From Diphasiastrum complanatum (lineage: Eukaryota > Streptophyta > Lycopodiopsida > Lycopodiales > Lycopodiaceae), in the NCBI GenBank assembly GCA_029204225.1, contig CM055092.1, positions 70,931,472 to 70,995,471 on the forward strand: a stretch of 64,000 nt of DNA. The letters are read 5' to 3'. This document shows positions 32,326 through 43,794 of the stretch, one piece after another. The notes under the pieces are model-generated. The model did not search any database. It was given only the letters and a program-made list of their open reading frames with translations, and had not been told where the DNA came from. Both the position numbers and the translations under genes were made by a program. Position 1 is the stretch's first letter; each line of letters opens with the position of its first letter.

Positions 32326-33012
32326 GTCATATCCAACACAATGTTGCAAGTCCACATCTTATCAAAATACGAATTATGTACAAAGCATCAACTTTGAGAT
32401 TAATGATTAATGAGACAAGATTTTATAGTTATATATTGATAGAACATACATTTGAAAAAAATTTAGTTGAAAAATACATTTGAAATGAGACTAGAAGAGA
32501 TTGTCATTGTAAGATCATTGTAGGGTTGATAAGAGATTAACTTGAGCGACTGTTTTGAACTTGTGATAGTCATCAAATTTGAGCTATATTGAGTGATACA
32601 CACATAAAAATTGAGTTAGGGAATCTCATAGATTTTATATTCCTCAAATTTGATTAATCAATGTGTAAGTTGAAGCTGTAAGAGCCAAATACAATTATGT
32701 CAAGTTATGGACATCAAATCAGAGCTATTTTGAGTCATAGGAGTCAATGCCATCGATAAGGGGTCAAGCTCGAGCGATCTTAAAGTTCTAGATTTTACTT
32801 TCTGACACTTAAGTGAAGCACAAATTCTTTCATACTTGTTCCATACTTCCTTTGCACACTTTACAATTTTCTTCAAAACTTTAGCCTGCATAGTGTAAGG
32901 CACTCGAACTACTATAAAAGGATATGTATCAACAAGGAACAAAAGCCAAAAAAAAATTTGGAATCCTTGAAGAGATTGTCATTGTAAGATCTATACAAAA
33001 GCCCTTCTAGAT
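32326..33012. other. no confident gene; one 80-codon minus frame
   Basis: A minus-strand frame at 32942-32700 encodes a Lys-rich sequence (KVLKKIVKCAKEVWNKYERI) that looks protein-like, but I do not recognise it and no neighbouring exons are visible. The rest is AT-rich and featureless. Confidence 0.25.
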
Positions 33013-33280
33013 TGTTGGTGGCACGAGACATTGTAGTGGCCTAGTTCACCTGTCACGTGTAGATTCGTTCCCAAGGGAATAGTGCTTCCCTTGCGAAGTT
33101 AGCTTGCAAAACCTACTCTAACCACACCTAACTAACCATCCTATTTTAACCACAAGCAAGAGAGCAATAATAGAATACAAAGGATGGAGGTGCTTACATC
33201 CTACACTCTCTAATCTCTCGGAAATCATCAACAACATACAATAACAAGAATAAGCAAAATGGAAAGCAAATGCAAGACAC

Positions 33281-33318
<38 letters not shown>

Positions 33319-33782
33319 CAAAGATGTTCGTTCTAAATCTCGATAAAATTTTCTCCTCCAATTGAACATGCAAATATGGTACAAAGGGTGCCTTTTTATG
33401 GATGGGAAGGGCCCTTGCCCCTTTCTCCAATTGGTTAATTACAATGGCAAAGATCCTAATCCAAGCCGTTTAAACTAACACAAAATGAATCTAGTGGTTA
33501 TAAGAAAGCACAATGACACTCACATGATTTGGGCCCTTTTAGCTTTTTTAGTAACAACTTGACTTAGGGCCTCTAATGTCATTTTAGCGTTTTAAGCCCC
33601 TAGTCACTTATTCCTAATTCTACAAGTTTTACAAGACTAATTTGCGTGCTCATTGGGTTGGGGGCGTATACACGCAGGAAGTCAGTGCCCTCATACTTAT
33701 TACTTTACATGTACAGTGTATTGTGATGGGCCCACTTGGTAAGCTCAACTAGTAGTACTTTAGTGGCGAGACCCGCCAAACA
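33013..33782 (-). repeat. gypsy LTR A (770 bp)
   Basis: On the minus strand it begins TGTTTGGCGGG at 33782 and ends CCACCAACA at 33013, with inverted TGTT..AACA ends. A polypurine tract precedes it at 33785-33799, so it is the 3' LTR of the minus-strand gypsy remnant to its right. It contains a 32-bp (GA)n tract at 33284-33316. Words such as GCGTGCTC.TTGGG and GGGCCCTTGCCCC are shared with LTRs B, C and D, so it is a related but distinct LTR family. Confidence 0.82.
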
Positions 33783-33784
33783 GT

Positions 33785-33799
33785 ATCCCCCACCTAAAT
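33785..33799 (-). promoter_or_regulatory. polypurine tract of gypsy LTR A element
   Basis: The minus strand reads TAGGTGGGGGATAC directly before the TG of LTR A. This is the expected primer for plus-strand DNA synthesis. Confidence 0.65.
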
Positions 33800-33839
33800 A
33801 GGTGACACGGTCCTATGGCACCTGCCTGTGTTTGTTGTG

Positions 33840-36230
33840 GAAGAAGACTGTCGACACGTTTATTGCTGATGATGGAGAGCGTCAGGAGAAGTGTGGATAG
33901 AGATCGCTTACGTAAAACCTAAGGCTTTATTCGATGATGAGGAGCCTATCTTGAACTCTTCAAGAATTATTTGGGAAGGCTGGTGTCGACCACCAGTACT
34001 TGCGTAATTGGCTACCATTGATGGACATAGAAAACGACGTCCCATCCATGTTTCTAAAGTCACTGCCCCTTGCGATAGGATGTCAGTGATGCGATAAGGG
34101 CCTTCACCAGTGAACTTCATCTTTCCTTTGATCGCCTTTGTCTTGTACATGAGGACCAAATCTCTTTTTTAGAGATCTTTCTTATGAAGACGACGATCAT
34201 GCCAAGCCTTGCGACGTCGTGCAAGGTATAACTTTTGAAATTTTCTGGCACATCATGGACTGGTGCCTTGCTCGTTTCTTCCTTCAAAAGGTTGATCTTA
34301 ACACGATTCGTGAGTGATAGCTTGTGCATTGCTTCTGACATTCCTGAAGCTGATGTCGAAGCTTGGTCAGATTACCCTTGAACATGCGATTCAGCAACTT
34401 TCTTCTTTTCTCGTATATCGTTGCTGGTTATTGTTGTTTCTTTGCTCATTGTCTGATGTTGAGGTTCTTTGACATTCGCCACATGGTTCCGAATGTCTTC
34501 ATCCACTATTGCTATAGCCTCTTTGGGTAAATCGCTCCACTTGATCACCTGATTGTATCTTTGTTGTTGTTGATTTTTCTCTGGTACAAGTGCTTTTGGT
34601 GGTGGCATCTTGGAGACTTTAGCACGTAGAGATTTATGAGGTGGTTGACCTAGTATTCGTTGAATTCCATAGCGTGTAAGATCCATGTGGTGTATCATTT
34701 GCTTATCTGTCAGCTCAGCTCCCTCATCGTAGGACAATGTATGTTGCCAAGGAACTAGGTTTCGATGACAGCCATGCTACGTTTATCATGTTCATCCCAT
34801 AGGAGGTTGGCGTGTCTAGGGTGAATCCTCGTAGTGGTGATTCGCTGGGTTCTGAATCAGAATCAGGATCTGGATGACATGTATGCCCAGCCATACAGTC
34901 GATTGTTGCCAATGCATTTTTCCACAAAATGGTATCAGATTGTGAGTCATAACGAACACCCATTGAGGCCTTCGGGTGATTAATGCTACGGTCCATTGTG
35001 GAAGAAGTGTCATCAGCTTTGGGTTGTACCGGTTTCACTGTGTTCATGTGGAGAGATTCACTTTTACTGCCCGTTCTCTATTCTCAAATGTGATTTTGTC
35101 GGTCCCCCAATCACAAACTACTTGCGCAACTCATAACCAGGGTCGTCCCAATAAAATCCGATAGGCAGTGGGTGTTTCGGGAATGTCCATCACCATAATT
35201 GTAATGACAAATTGTACCCCTGCTATCTTGACTGGAATGTCTTCTACAATCCCCTTCGACTGCACACATGATTGATCAGCTAGTTTGATGGCGAACTTGG
35301 CAGCTTTCAAGCCTTGTAGATTCCATTTCTCATACAAAGTAGTGGAGATAAGGTCGACACCTGATCCTTCATCTACAACAACAACTTCTTCTTCAAAGAG
35401 TTTGTGCTTGATAGGAAGACTTATATTGTCTACTCACTCTCCCAAGTCGCTCCTATGTTCAGAACATTGTTGGCTTCTGTTGTTCGACCAATCTGACAAG
35501 ACACCCTTTGCTTGAGATGCAAGTCGAAGGAATTCTCCAATAGAGATGTTCATTCTGCTGGATAAGATGCTCATCAACAATTTTGTCCTTGGAGCTTCGG
35601 GTTTTTCCATATGGAATGATTCTTCCCGATGGTGTAGTCGCACATTCACATCTGATCTATGTGGTGAACCTTGAGGTGCAGTCGCTTGTGGATCTCTTTC
35701 TAGTGTAGTGTCTTGAGGAGCTGTCTATTGATGTGCAGCTTTAGCAGCTTCCTCAGTCCGTGATTCTTGTATTCAATGTTTGATCTTTTGATATCATCTT
35801 TGTTCATCCTTCACATTCGAATAAGGTAATCATGTTCCTCCTGATGTTGAAGGTTGATCAATTGGCGCTGATGTAGAGTGTGGTGATGACGGAGCTACCT
35901 CCTTGCGCTTTTGTGCTCGTGTAACAACTAACACTGGAACATTAGGATAGGGAGGTCTCCTTGGTACAATTGAGTGTGGAGTTGTGCTTGTGCCTGATAA
36001 TTGAACTACAATCCAATTCAATGGCATGCTGGTGCTGGCTCTCAATAGACAATTCTTATAACAATGTCCATATCCACACTCGCGATAGAAGGACATATAA
36101 ACTCATTTGTTTGGACATTCAACAATCCTATGTCCTTCTCCACATCCATAACATCCATATAATATGCCCCCTTGGCATTGTGGTTGTGTAGCGTAAAATG
36201 AAGCTAGATGAACATTGTCTGGGGTGTTTT
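33840..36230 (-). pseudogene. Ty3/gypsy gag-protease with integrase tail, pol core deleted
   Basis: On the minus strand, two zinc-knuckle-like motifs (CYGCGEGHRIVEC and FYRECGYGHCYKNC, 36190-36050) are followed by protease. Its active-site region near 35360 is VVVDEGSGVDLIS (D-G-G-S in the sister copy), then LLGRPWL near 35140. The linker and RT N-terminal extension run to YTLHDV near 34222. There the sequence jumps directly to the integrase C-terminus (KAWHD..LVLMYKTKAIKGKMKF, then GPYRITDI, to 33908). RT, RNase H and the integrase core, about 2.5-3 kb in the sister elements, are missing at this joint. Stops and shifts break gag-protease as well. The copy cannot replicate alone. Confidence 0.86.
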
Positions 36231-36239
36231 GGGCTACTG

Positions 36240-36659
36240 TGAAATTCTGGACATTTTTTACAAAGGTTTTTTCATTTTTTTGGCTGTTTTTTTGGCAAAT
36301 TTGACATACTGGCTGGAAACTAACCTTCGCCTGGCTAACTATAGGTACTAATGATGTGGCAGAACGTACTGCCAGGTGGGTGAAGGTTGGTTTGATCAGA
36401 GCAGAAAGTTATGAGGTCTGATAGATGTTTTTTGGCTCTTTTTCTGGACAATTTGTCAAATTTTCTGATTTTTAGGATCTATGGAAGGGATAGGGTACTG
36501 GGATTTGATGTTTTCCACCTCTCAATCTTTCTTCACAGATCATACAAGCAACAAATCATGAAAATACAACAAATCTAACCTCTACTCCACACTAAACTAC
36601 CCCCCCACACATCCATTCCACAAAACAAAAGTATCAAACACAAGATGAATGCATGCAAG
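36240..36659. other. non-coding sequence left of LTR B
   Basis: Follows the zinc-knuckle end of the previous element on its 5' side, but the rest of gag is missing. Text such as TTTTTGGCTGTTTTTTTGGC is low complexity. LTR B begins abruptly at 36660 after GCATGCAAG, with no primer site. Confidence 0.4.
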
Positions 36660-37483
36660 TGTAGGGTCGAAGATCTCGCGTAGTAATAGCCCTCCCGCCT
36701 GTCAACAAGGGTTAGAACACTGGATAGGTTCCTAACTATGAACAAATGCTACTTTTAGATAGTTCTCTACTTTTTCTCTAACTATATCACCACTAACACT
36801 GCACACCCCTAACTCTACTCCACTAAACTAACATTCATCATTATCTTGTAAAGGAGAAGAATAGAATAGTAGAGAGGAAGAGAGTAGTAGAGAGAAGGTG
36901 GAGAGAGAGAGTGAGGGTGGAGATTAGCTCAAATGCTCCTTGTGCTTGCTAATGCAAAAACTTTAACTATGGAAACCAAAAACTTGCAAACTTGAGAGCC
37001 AAAGGAAAACACAATCAAGCACATTAGCAAGTAGTGAATAGCAAGTGAGTATGCTTCTCTCCAAAATTTGTTACAGTTTTCTCCTTCTCATTAAGCATCC
37101 AAATAGACTACATGAGGTGCCTTTTTATAAATGGGAAAGGCCCTTGCCTCAAAATACTATTGGCTAATATGTACATTATTCCTATCCATTCATCTTGGAC
37201 CCAATTTGATCCAAAGGTCTTAAAAAAATACATTGGATTTCACATGATTCACGTGAGTCTCCATTTGGACCAAACTTAAAAGAGTTAACACTAAGTTTCT
37301 AGCTTGACTTTGGGCCTCAAGTTTTATCTTAATTACAAAAGGGCCCAAATCTATTATTCTATTTACAACTCAACTTGCGTGCTCGTTGGGCCATGGGCTT
37401 ATACGCGCTGGATATCATGCCCTCACAACATATTTTATTAGCCGATATTATTTATTTACAATATGTTGGGAATACCCCCAACA
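36660..37483 (-). repeat. gypsy LTR B (824 bp), 3' LTR of the minus half
   Basis: On the minus strand it starts TGTTGGGGGTATTCCC at 37483 and ends CGACCCTACA at 36660. It contains a TATA box (TTTATAAA region near 37122) and a short GA run near 36900. It matches LTR C (42922-43774, opposite strand) and LTR D (49438-49935, same strand) along its length. It is the outer LTR of the 3' half-element 37484-42921. Confidence 0.88.
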
Positions 37484-39866
37484 GGACCCACGACTTGAAG
37501 TAGTGCCGGTCCCTCGACACTCTGTCGGTTTAGTACAAAGTCTTCTTGGCCCGCCTCTGGTGGGTTAGGTAGCCATTGACATCTTCCATAAAGCTTATTC
37601 GGTCTATCTTCTTCAAGTCCTTGGGCGTGTGAAGGGACTTGTGGACTCATGTTAGCCAGCTTTGGTCGACCCACGCTTGGAATCTGCGCGTCCAGGGATC
37701 GCCAAGGAATGTGGCTCGGTAGTAAACTCGAGCTACTGGAAGCTGATCTTCCTCTTTCTCTGAGGATAACGTCTTATTTGGATCAAAGAATATTGGTGGG
37801 AGAAAATTATCCCACTTCGTTTCGATACCCATTAGATACTCTGAGTCCTGGACGTAAGTGGCTGTCGTGTGGCCTGTTGGGTCAGGGCAGTTGAAATACT
37901 TATTAGAGAATTGGGTGAGAGCCCTTCGGGCATCTACATCCGTATCCCAACTGTGTTTGAAAATTTTTCGGCCAATTACAGTTCTGGATAGTGATCTTGT
38001 CCAGAGGAGTGCCGCATTCCGCCCATTTGGATCGTCGTGTGCATGGCGGGAAATGCGCGTTCACCCTTAGTTGTTGTGGACTGGTCACATAGGCCCTGAT
38101 GGCCGCAGGGTCCTGTTCAAATAGCTGTTGGCGCCACTCAGGTTGTGGTTGGAGGGCGGGTAGTGCTTGCAGCTCGTTGCCTTTTATGGTTTGTGCCGAA
38201 AATGATATCTGCCAGCCGCCTCTTGAGGACTCGTGGGGATATGTGGATAGGAATTCGTTGATTTTCTCCTCCACGGACTTGGGACGTCGGAAAGCCTGGC
38301 TGGCAAATATAGTGCGCGAGCCTTGTGATGAGGAGACTTGTCCTTCTTCGTGGCTATGGTTGGAACCCGTGTCTTGGCCTTGGTCCTGCGTCTCAGCTCG
38401 AGTATCAGGAGGTCCTTGGTCTTGTCTGTCGGACCCCTGATTCTAACTTGTGGCCCCTGCTGTCTGCTAGCCTTGGTCTGGGCTCGTACTTGCTTGTGCA
38501 GCATCAAAGAGAGGTGGCATTGGAATCACCACCGGGGTTGTTTGAGCCTTCTTTTCCATAAATTGTTGAAAACCCTTGAGGGCTTGTTTGCCTTGGGCGA
38601 GCTCTTGAGTTGCGCTGGCTCGGTATTTGTCAACTCCGTCTGGTATCTGTTCAAAGTTTGACTATAGACCTGCACCTGATGCCTGAAAAGATTCATCTCT
38701 ACTTAACAGAGTGGCCTTGAGTCAGGTGCGGGTTGAGCTAACCAGGCAAGTTTTTCGCTTTGTAGGGCTTGCACCTCCGCCTCCAAGTGTGTATTTTCTG
38801 CTTCATATATTTGGAGTTGCGCCTGGAGAGGAGCAAGCCGTTGGGACGCTTCAGACTGAAACTCCTGCACCTTGGTGGAGGCATCTGTCAGCTCTTTGGA
38901 GAGGGCCGGATATACTGGCTGAGGCCATCCTCCTTCTGCTGCAACTTTGTGATCTCCCGATGCCCCAGATGACGCCCGTCGTCGAAGCTGTTACTGGTGT
39001 GGTGGTGGTGGTGGTGGGGCATTTGGTAGCAGGTGGAGATGAGGAAGAGGGGGCAGTGCCATGCATTTTTGCTAGCCGTTGTGTCAGTGACTACAGGTTG
39101 GGCAGACGTGGATGTGGTTGATGGAGGATAAAGGTTAGTGTGTGGCACAGTGGATGATAAGATGCTGGAACGGCAGAACCCGCACACTTTCGCCTCGAGA
39201 AGTGCACAGGCGAAGTTACACAGCAGGGGGCCTACTGTGATACATTCTTGGGAGTTTGGTTTTATTGCGCGGATGAGGAAGTTATGCCAGTCATATGGCA
39301 CAACCGTGGGGCCAGGGAATCCCAGGAAAGACTCCACAATCTGACTCAGCAGCGCGGACTGGATACTGTCCTTGCGAAATGTTGAAACAACTAGAAAGTT
39401 GCTCAACAGATGCGTAGCCGCCCGAATGATTGGTTTCATGATAGCCTCTATCAAGTACCCATTGTTAGTTTGGATCGGAATTTCTGGTGCAGTATGGGTG
39501 ACGAAAGGTTTTATCAGGACTTTTGCCAAACGATGAGAGATGGGCTGGTGATCACCGGGCATAATGTCGACAATGACCATTGAGTCCACGTTAATCCGTA
39601 CCTTGTACGTGTAGTACCCTGGTACAGGAAGTGGAAACACGACTTCTGCACGTCCCAGGTGGCGTAAGCATGAAGGGGAGGCCTATGTTAATGTCAGAGC
39701 TGAAAAGCGCCGGGTAAAAACCCATTGCTTCAAGAAATGGGCCAGCAATCTGAAGCCAAGGTTTAATCAGGGCATCAGAAGGCAAGGGCCAAATCTGAGT
39801 GGCTGATGGTATTTCTCGTTGAATCACCTGCTTGGTGCCAGAGTCGTTAGAAGATGAGGAGGCCAT
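37484..39866 (-). pseudogene. gypsy third ORF (env-like position), copy 1, broken
   Basis: A sense-strand coding region between integrase and the 3' LTR. It opens with ATG at 39866-39864 (MASSSSNDSG). One frame runs to about 39640 and another continues to 38888, covering a ~300-residue N-terminal domain without known motifs. A third frame at 38860-38700 is a heptad-rich coiled coil (LAPLQAQLQIYEAENTHLEA). A Gln/Gly/Ser/Asp-rich linker follows (38480-38300), then a C-terminal domain with WRQQLFEQ near 38136 and WDNFLPPIFFDPNKTL near 37814, and VARVYYRA. The same order occurs at 57380-60363. The position matches ORF3 of plant Tat/Athila gypsy elements, but I do not recognise the protein. Several frameshifts break it. 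Confidence 0.65.
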
Positions 39867-40107
39867 GTTAGCAGTGATAGTTAAAGTGCGAAAAAGTAGA
39901 AAAAACGATGGAAAAGGTAAAAAGTGATGGAAACAGTGGATAACAAGAGTTGGATGGTAGTAACAGCAGTTCAGAGCGCAGATCTGGGTTTAGAGTATGC
40001 AGATAATGGCTTGTATGAAAGTTTTGTTGCATTCGGAGAACTTGAAAAATTTGGTCAAAATTTGAACAGAGCTTCACTAGGAAAGATGACAAATGACTCG
40101 AATTCAG

Positions 40108-40120
40108 CCCTTATATAGCG
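40108..40120 (-). promoter_or_regulatory. TATA box upstream of gypsy third ORF, copy 1
   Basis: The minus strand reads CGCTATATAAGGG about 245 bp before the ORF start at 39866. It could be an internal promoter giving a separate transcript for the third ORF. This is inferred from position and sequence only. Confidence 0.4.
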
Positions 40121-40257
40121 AAATTTAGAGTGCGTATTAGGTGAAATCCACTTTTCCTTGCTCAACTGATTCCACCCAAATTTTGGTAGGGACCTTCCTC
40201 ACAAAATTCTAAGACCTCAGAGAAATTTGTGAGAGTTCAGAAGGTAATTTGACTGCC

Positions 40258-40522
40258 CTGCGAAGGTTCTGCGAGGGTTCAGGCAGTCTGCGAGGGTTCA
40301 ATCCTCGTAGGAAGTGAATGCTCGCACAACTTGCTCCCGTGTAGGATTTTCAAGATCAGACCATGTAGGCAGGCTAATTTGACTGCTCTGATTCCATTTA
40401 TGCCCCTTGCAAAGGTTGGTTTGATGATCTTGATGCTCTGCAAAGGTTCTGAATATTCTGCTTCTTGGAACCCTCGCATACATTAAAAAATGATGTTTTG
40501 TCCATCAGTAACTCTCGCAGAG
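40258..40522 (-). repeat. dispersed TGCGAGGGTT/CTCGCA words upstream of third ORF
   Basis: About eight occurrences in both orientations (for example 40268-40280, 40286-40310, 40321, 40470, 40512) in the non-coding spacer between integrase and the third ORF. The same word is clustered in the 5' leader of the sister half at 44091-44890. Confidence 0.65.
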
Positions 40523-40859
40523 ATTTTCATAGATGCATGTGGGTCAGATCTAGTGACTGTCAAGTTTTAAGAGCTATTTCCTAGGGGATCTCCAAAAATT
40601 ATGAAAAAAGTGTTTTTTTAGAGTGTTTTTTGATGAGATATTGAGATTCTCTAATTTTTAACTTTTGCAAACTGGTAATCTGCTACATCCATGTTAGATC
40701 TGACTGTTAGTAACTCTCTAGAAGTTTTGATAGATATTTGGTAGCACATCCATCAGTTTTGGTGAATTTTGCCCTTATTTTGCCATGGTTACTGAGATCG
40801 AGATCTCTGATATGCAAATTGGGGGCCTTATTGGTGTAATCTGATGATCTGCTTTCCTC

Positions 40860-40985
40860 TTGATCCTATCTGGATCTAGATCTGGATCTCTCTTGGAACT
40901 TGTTGGATCTTCTCTGATCTCGCCAGATCTGGCTGAATCTTGATGGATCTAGCTTGATCTGGCTTGATCTTCCTGGATCTAGTTG
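40860..40985. repeat. GGATCT-rich degenerate repeat
   Basis: GGATCT, AGATCT or TGATCT recurs about twelve times in 125 bp with irregular spacing, just downstream of the integrase end. Confidence 0.7.
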
Positions 40986-41049
40986 TGATGGCCGAACAAA
41001 TAAACTTTTCGTAACATGCCACCACCAACTTGGATCTGTCTCATTGTGG

Positions 41050-42921
41050 TGGCCAGTACTTGTGCAACCGGCTACCGTTGATGGGTGTGTCGAAAGGTGT
41101 CCCATCTAGCTTCTCCAGATTCACGGCTCCCTGATTAAGAATTTCTTTGATCCGATAAGGACCTTCATTTGTGAATTTTAATTTCCCCTTGATCGCCTTA
41201 ATTTTATACATCAGGACTAGATCTCTGGAATGAAGATCCTTCTTTTATAACCTGTGATCATGCCATGCTTTGTATTTTTCCTTTTCAACTGCCAGTGCAC
41301 GCACAACTAGTAAGCGTGTTTCACAGAGCTTATGCAGAGCTTCGTGGCATAATTGTAGAGATCTGGATTCATCAAGGCATTGCGTTGTGACAATCCTTAA
41401 TGAAGGGACTAAAAACTCTACTGGTATTACAACATCCTGACCATATACCAATTGGAATGGCATTTGATCAGTGCTTCCCTTATATGATGTCCTGAATGCC
41501 CACAAAGCAGCATGCAACTTGTGTGTTCCCAATCCGATCTGCTAGCTTCAACTGTTTTTGTGAGCACGCTACACATGATCTTATTGGATGATTTTGCTTG
41601 CCCATTACCGCGAGGATAATAAGGTGTACTGGTTCTATGGATCACGAAGAAATCCTCCAACAGGACCTTGATGGTCTCATTGATGAAATGACTCCCATGA
41701 TCTGACTATCTCCACCGGGCACCCAAATCGCACAATGATATTTTCATAGAGAAACTTGGCAGTGGTCCTAGCATCAGCTACTTTTACTACCTTGGCTTCG
41801 ACCCACTTGGTGAGGTAGTCGGTGGCCACGATTATGTATCGAACCTGAGTACTTCTTGCTGCAGGGTGAATTGGACCAATGTAATCCAATCTCCACTTTT
41901 CAAATGATGCTTGGGCTAAGACCGGATGCAGAAGGTCATAATTCAATCTTGTCGGTCTCCTTGCCCTTTGGCACACATTACATTTCCTTAGGTATTCCTC
42001 CATATAGTTATGAATCGTTGGCCACCAACATCATGATTGTAAGATCTTGCGAACTGTAATGTCGGATGCAAAATGGCCTCCACCCATGCCTTCATGTGAA
42101 AGTGAAATGATTTGGGTGGCTTCATGAGGAAGAATCCCATCTGGTCCTCTTCGGTATAATTGGCCGGCAATCAGCTGATAAGGTCTAGCTTTCAAGATCA
42201 ATTTCCGCTGATCCGCTTTTGGTAGTGATTTGTCTGGTTGGCTCCTCATTAGATATTCAAATATGTTGGCAGCCCACTTCGATACTGTGTCTACGTAAAA
42301 TAAGACAACATCGGGTAGCTCATTGTCAGGTTGGAGTGCAACCTCCTTCCCTTTGATACGCGACACATGATCTGCCATGTAGTGTTGTTTTCCCTTGCGA
42401 ACTATTATCCGAAAATCAAACTCTAACAACAGAAGTAGCCATCGAGTGATTCTCCATGTGTTGCAAGTTTTGTTAACGAGATAGAGCAAGGGTTGATGGT
42501 CCGTATAAAAAGAAAAGTGTGTGGCCATTAGGTAGTGCCGGAACTTCTTAACCGCATATATCATTGCCAGTGCTTCCCTCTCCGTGGTTGAATAATTCAT
42601 TTCTGTATCACTGAGCTGTCGGCTTGCAAATCGGATCGGAAAATCCTATTTATGTTCTCCTGCTTGGGTTAAGACTGCTCCAACTGCATACTTTGATGCG
42701 TCCGTATGCACATGCAACTCAATGGACCAATTGGACGGACGTAAGATTGGTGCTGAAACCAATGCATCCATAAGTTTTTAGAAAGCCTTTAGGGCTTCCT
42801 CGTTCCAATGTGGATCTGTTGTGAGTTTGTAAATTGGCAGTGCTAACTCCGCAAAATCTAGAATGAAAATCCTGTAATAGTAAGCATGACCCATAAAGAT
42901 GTAGACCTCGTGGATCGTTCT
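41050..42921 (-). pseudogene. Ty3/gypsy RT end, RNase H and integrase, 3' half-element
   Basis: The minus-strand reading starts inside RT (VYIFMGHAYYYRIFILDFAELA) directly at the LTR C boundary. RNase H follows (VHTDASKYAVGA, EREALA, YTDHQPLLYL, MADHVSR; all four acidic residues present). Then come the integrase zinc domain (SHEGMGGGH, then CNVCQRARR) and core (RLDYIGPI, VATDYLTKWVEAK). The third catalytic position reads NGQAKSSNK where relatives have NGQAESSNK, so the DDE glutamate is lost. The C-terminus reads LVLMYKIKAIKGKLKF and GPYRI. Stops occur near 42004 and between 41677 and 41540. Everything 5' of the RT end is absent here but present in the opposite-strand half at 42922-49379. Confidence 0.92.
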
Positions 42922-43488
42922 TGTTGGTGGTATTTCCAGCACATTGTAAATAAATAATATCGACTAATAAAATATGTTGCGAGGGCATGACATCATGCGC
43001 GTATAAGCCCATGGCCCAATGAGCACGCAAGTTGAGTTGTAAATAGAATAATAGATTTGGGCCTTTTTGTAATTAAAATAAAACTTGAGGCCCAAAGTCA
43101 AGCTAGAAACTTAGTGTTAACTCTTTTAAGTTGGGTCCAAATGGAGACTCACATGAATCATGTGAAATCCAATGTACTTTTCTAAGACCTTTGGATCAAG
43201 TTGGGTCCAAGATGAATGGATAGGATTAGTATACATATTAGCCGATAGTATTTTGGGGCAAGGGCCTTCCCCATTTATAAAAAGGCACCTCATGTACTCT
43301 ATTTGGATGCTTAATGAGAAGGAAGAAACTCTACCAAATTTTGGAGAGAAGCATCCTCACTTGCTATTCGCTACTTGCTAATGTGCTTGATTGTGTTTTC
43401 CTTTTGCTCTCAAGTTTGCAAGTTTTTGGTTTCCATAGTTAAAGTTTTTGTATTAGCAAGCACAAAGAGCATTTGAGCTAACCTCCAC

Positions 43489-43534
<46 letters not shown>

Positions 43535-43774
43535 CCTTCTCTCTATTACTCTCTTCCTCTCTTCTATTCTATTCTTCTCCTTCACAAAATAATGACGAAT
43601 GTTAGTTTAGTGGAGTAGAGTTAGGGGTGTGCAGTGTTAGTGGTGATAGAAATAGAGAAAAAGTAGAGAACTATCTAAAAGTAGCATCTATTCATAGTTA
43701 GACACCTATCCAGTGTTCTAACCCTTGTTGACAGGCGGGAGGACTATTACTACGCGAGATCTTCAACCCCTACA
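42922..43774 (+). repeat. gypsy LTR C (853 bp), 5' LTR of the plus half
   Basis: It begins TGTTGGTGGTATTTCC and ends CCCCTACA, followed by one base and the primer site. A TATA box (ATTTATAAAAAGG) lies near 43275. It aligns with LTR B reversed, but its (TC)n tract has grown to 42 bp (43491-43532). Its first bases are also similar to pol sequence (TACCACCAACA on the other strand against TACCACCACCA in pol), so the join to the minus-strand pol half lies within an ~11-bp microhomology. Confidence 0.9.
43491..43532 (+). repeat. (TC)n microsatellite inside LTR C
   Basis: A TC run of about 21 units. At the same LTR position, LTR B (near 36900) and LTR D (near 49680) have only short GA runs. Confidence 0.95.
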
Positions 43775-43775
43775 G

Positions 43776-43794
43776 TGGCGCCATTGCCGGGGAT
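43776..43794 (+). promoter_or_regulatory. primer-binding site, tRNA-Asp
   Basis: TGGCGCCATTGCCGGGGAT is complementary, with one mismatch, to the last 19 nt of plant tRNA-Asp(GTC), a primer used by many plant gypsy elements. One base separates it from the LTR end. Complementarity stops after 19 nt. Confidence 0.88.

Noticed and set aside
38325-39121. Plus-strand open frames across the third-ORF region of the 37-40 kb element
   Set aside because: They are antisense shadows. The minus-strand frames have the coiled coil and the motifs shared with 57380-60363.
42922-43774. Exact integrase-made joint of pol to the LTR tip
   Set aside because: The joint lies in ~11 bp shared by pol and the LTR end, so end joining or template switching by microhomology is equally possible. 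I keep the inverted structure but not a single mechanism.
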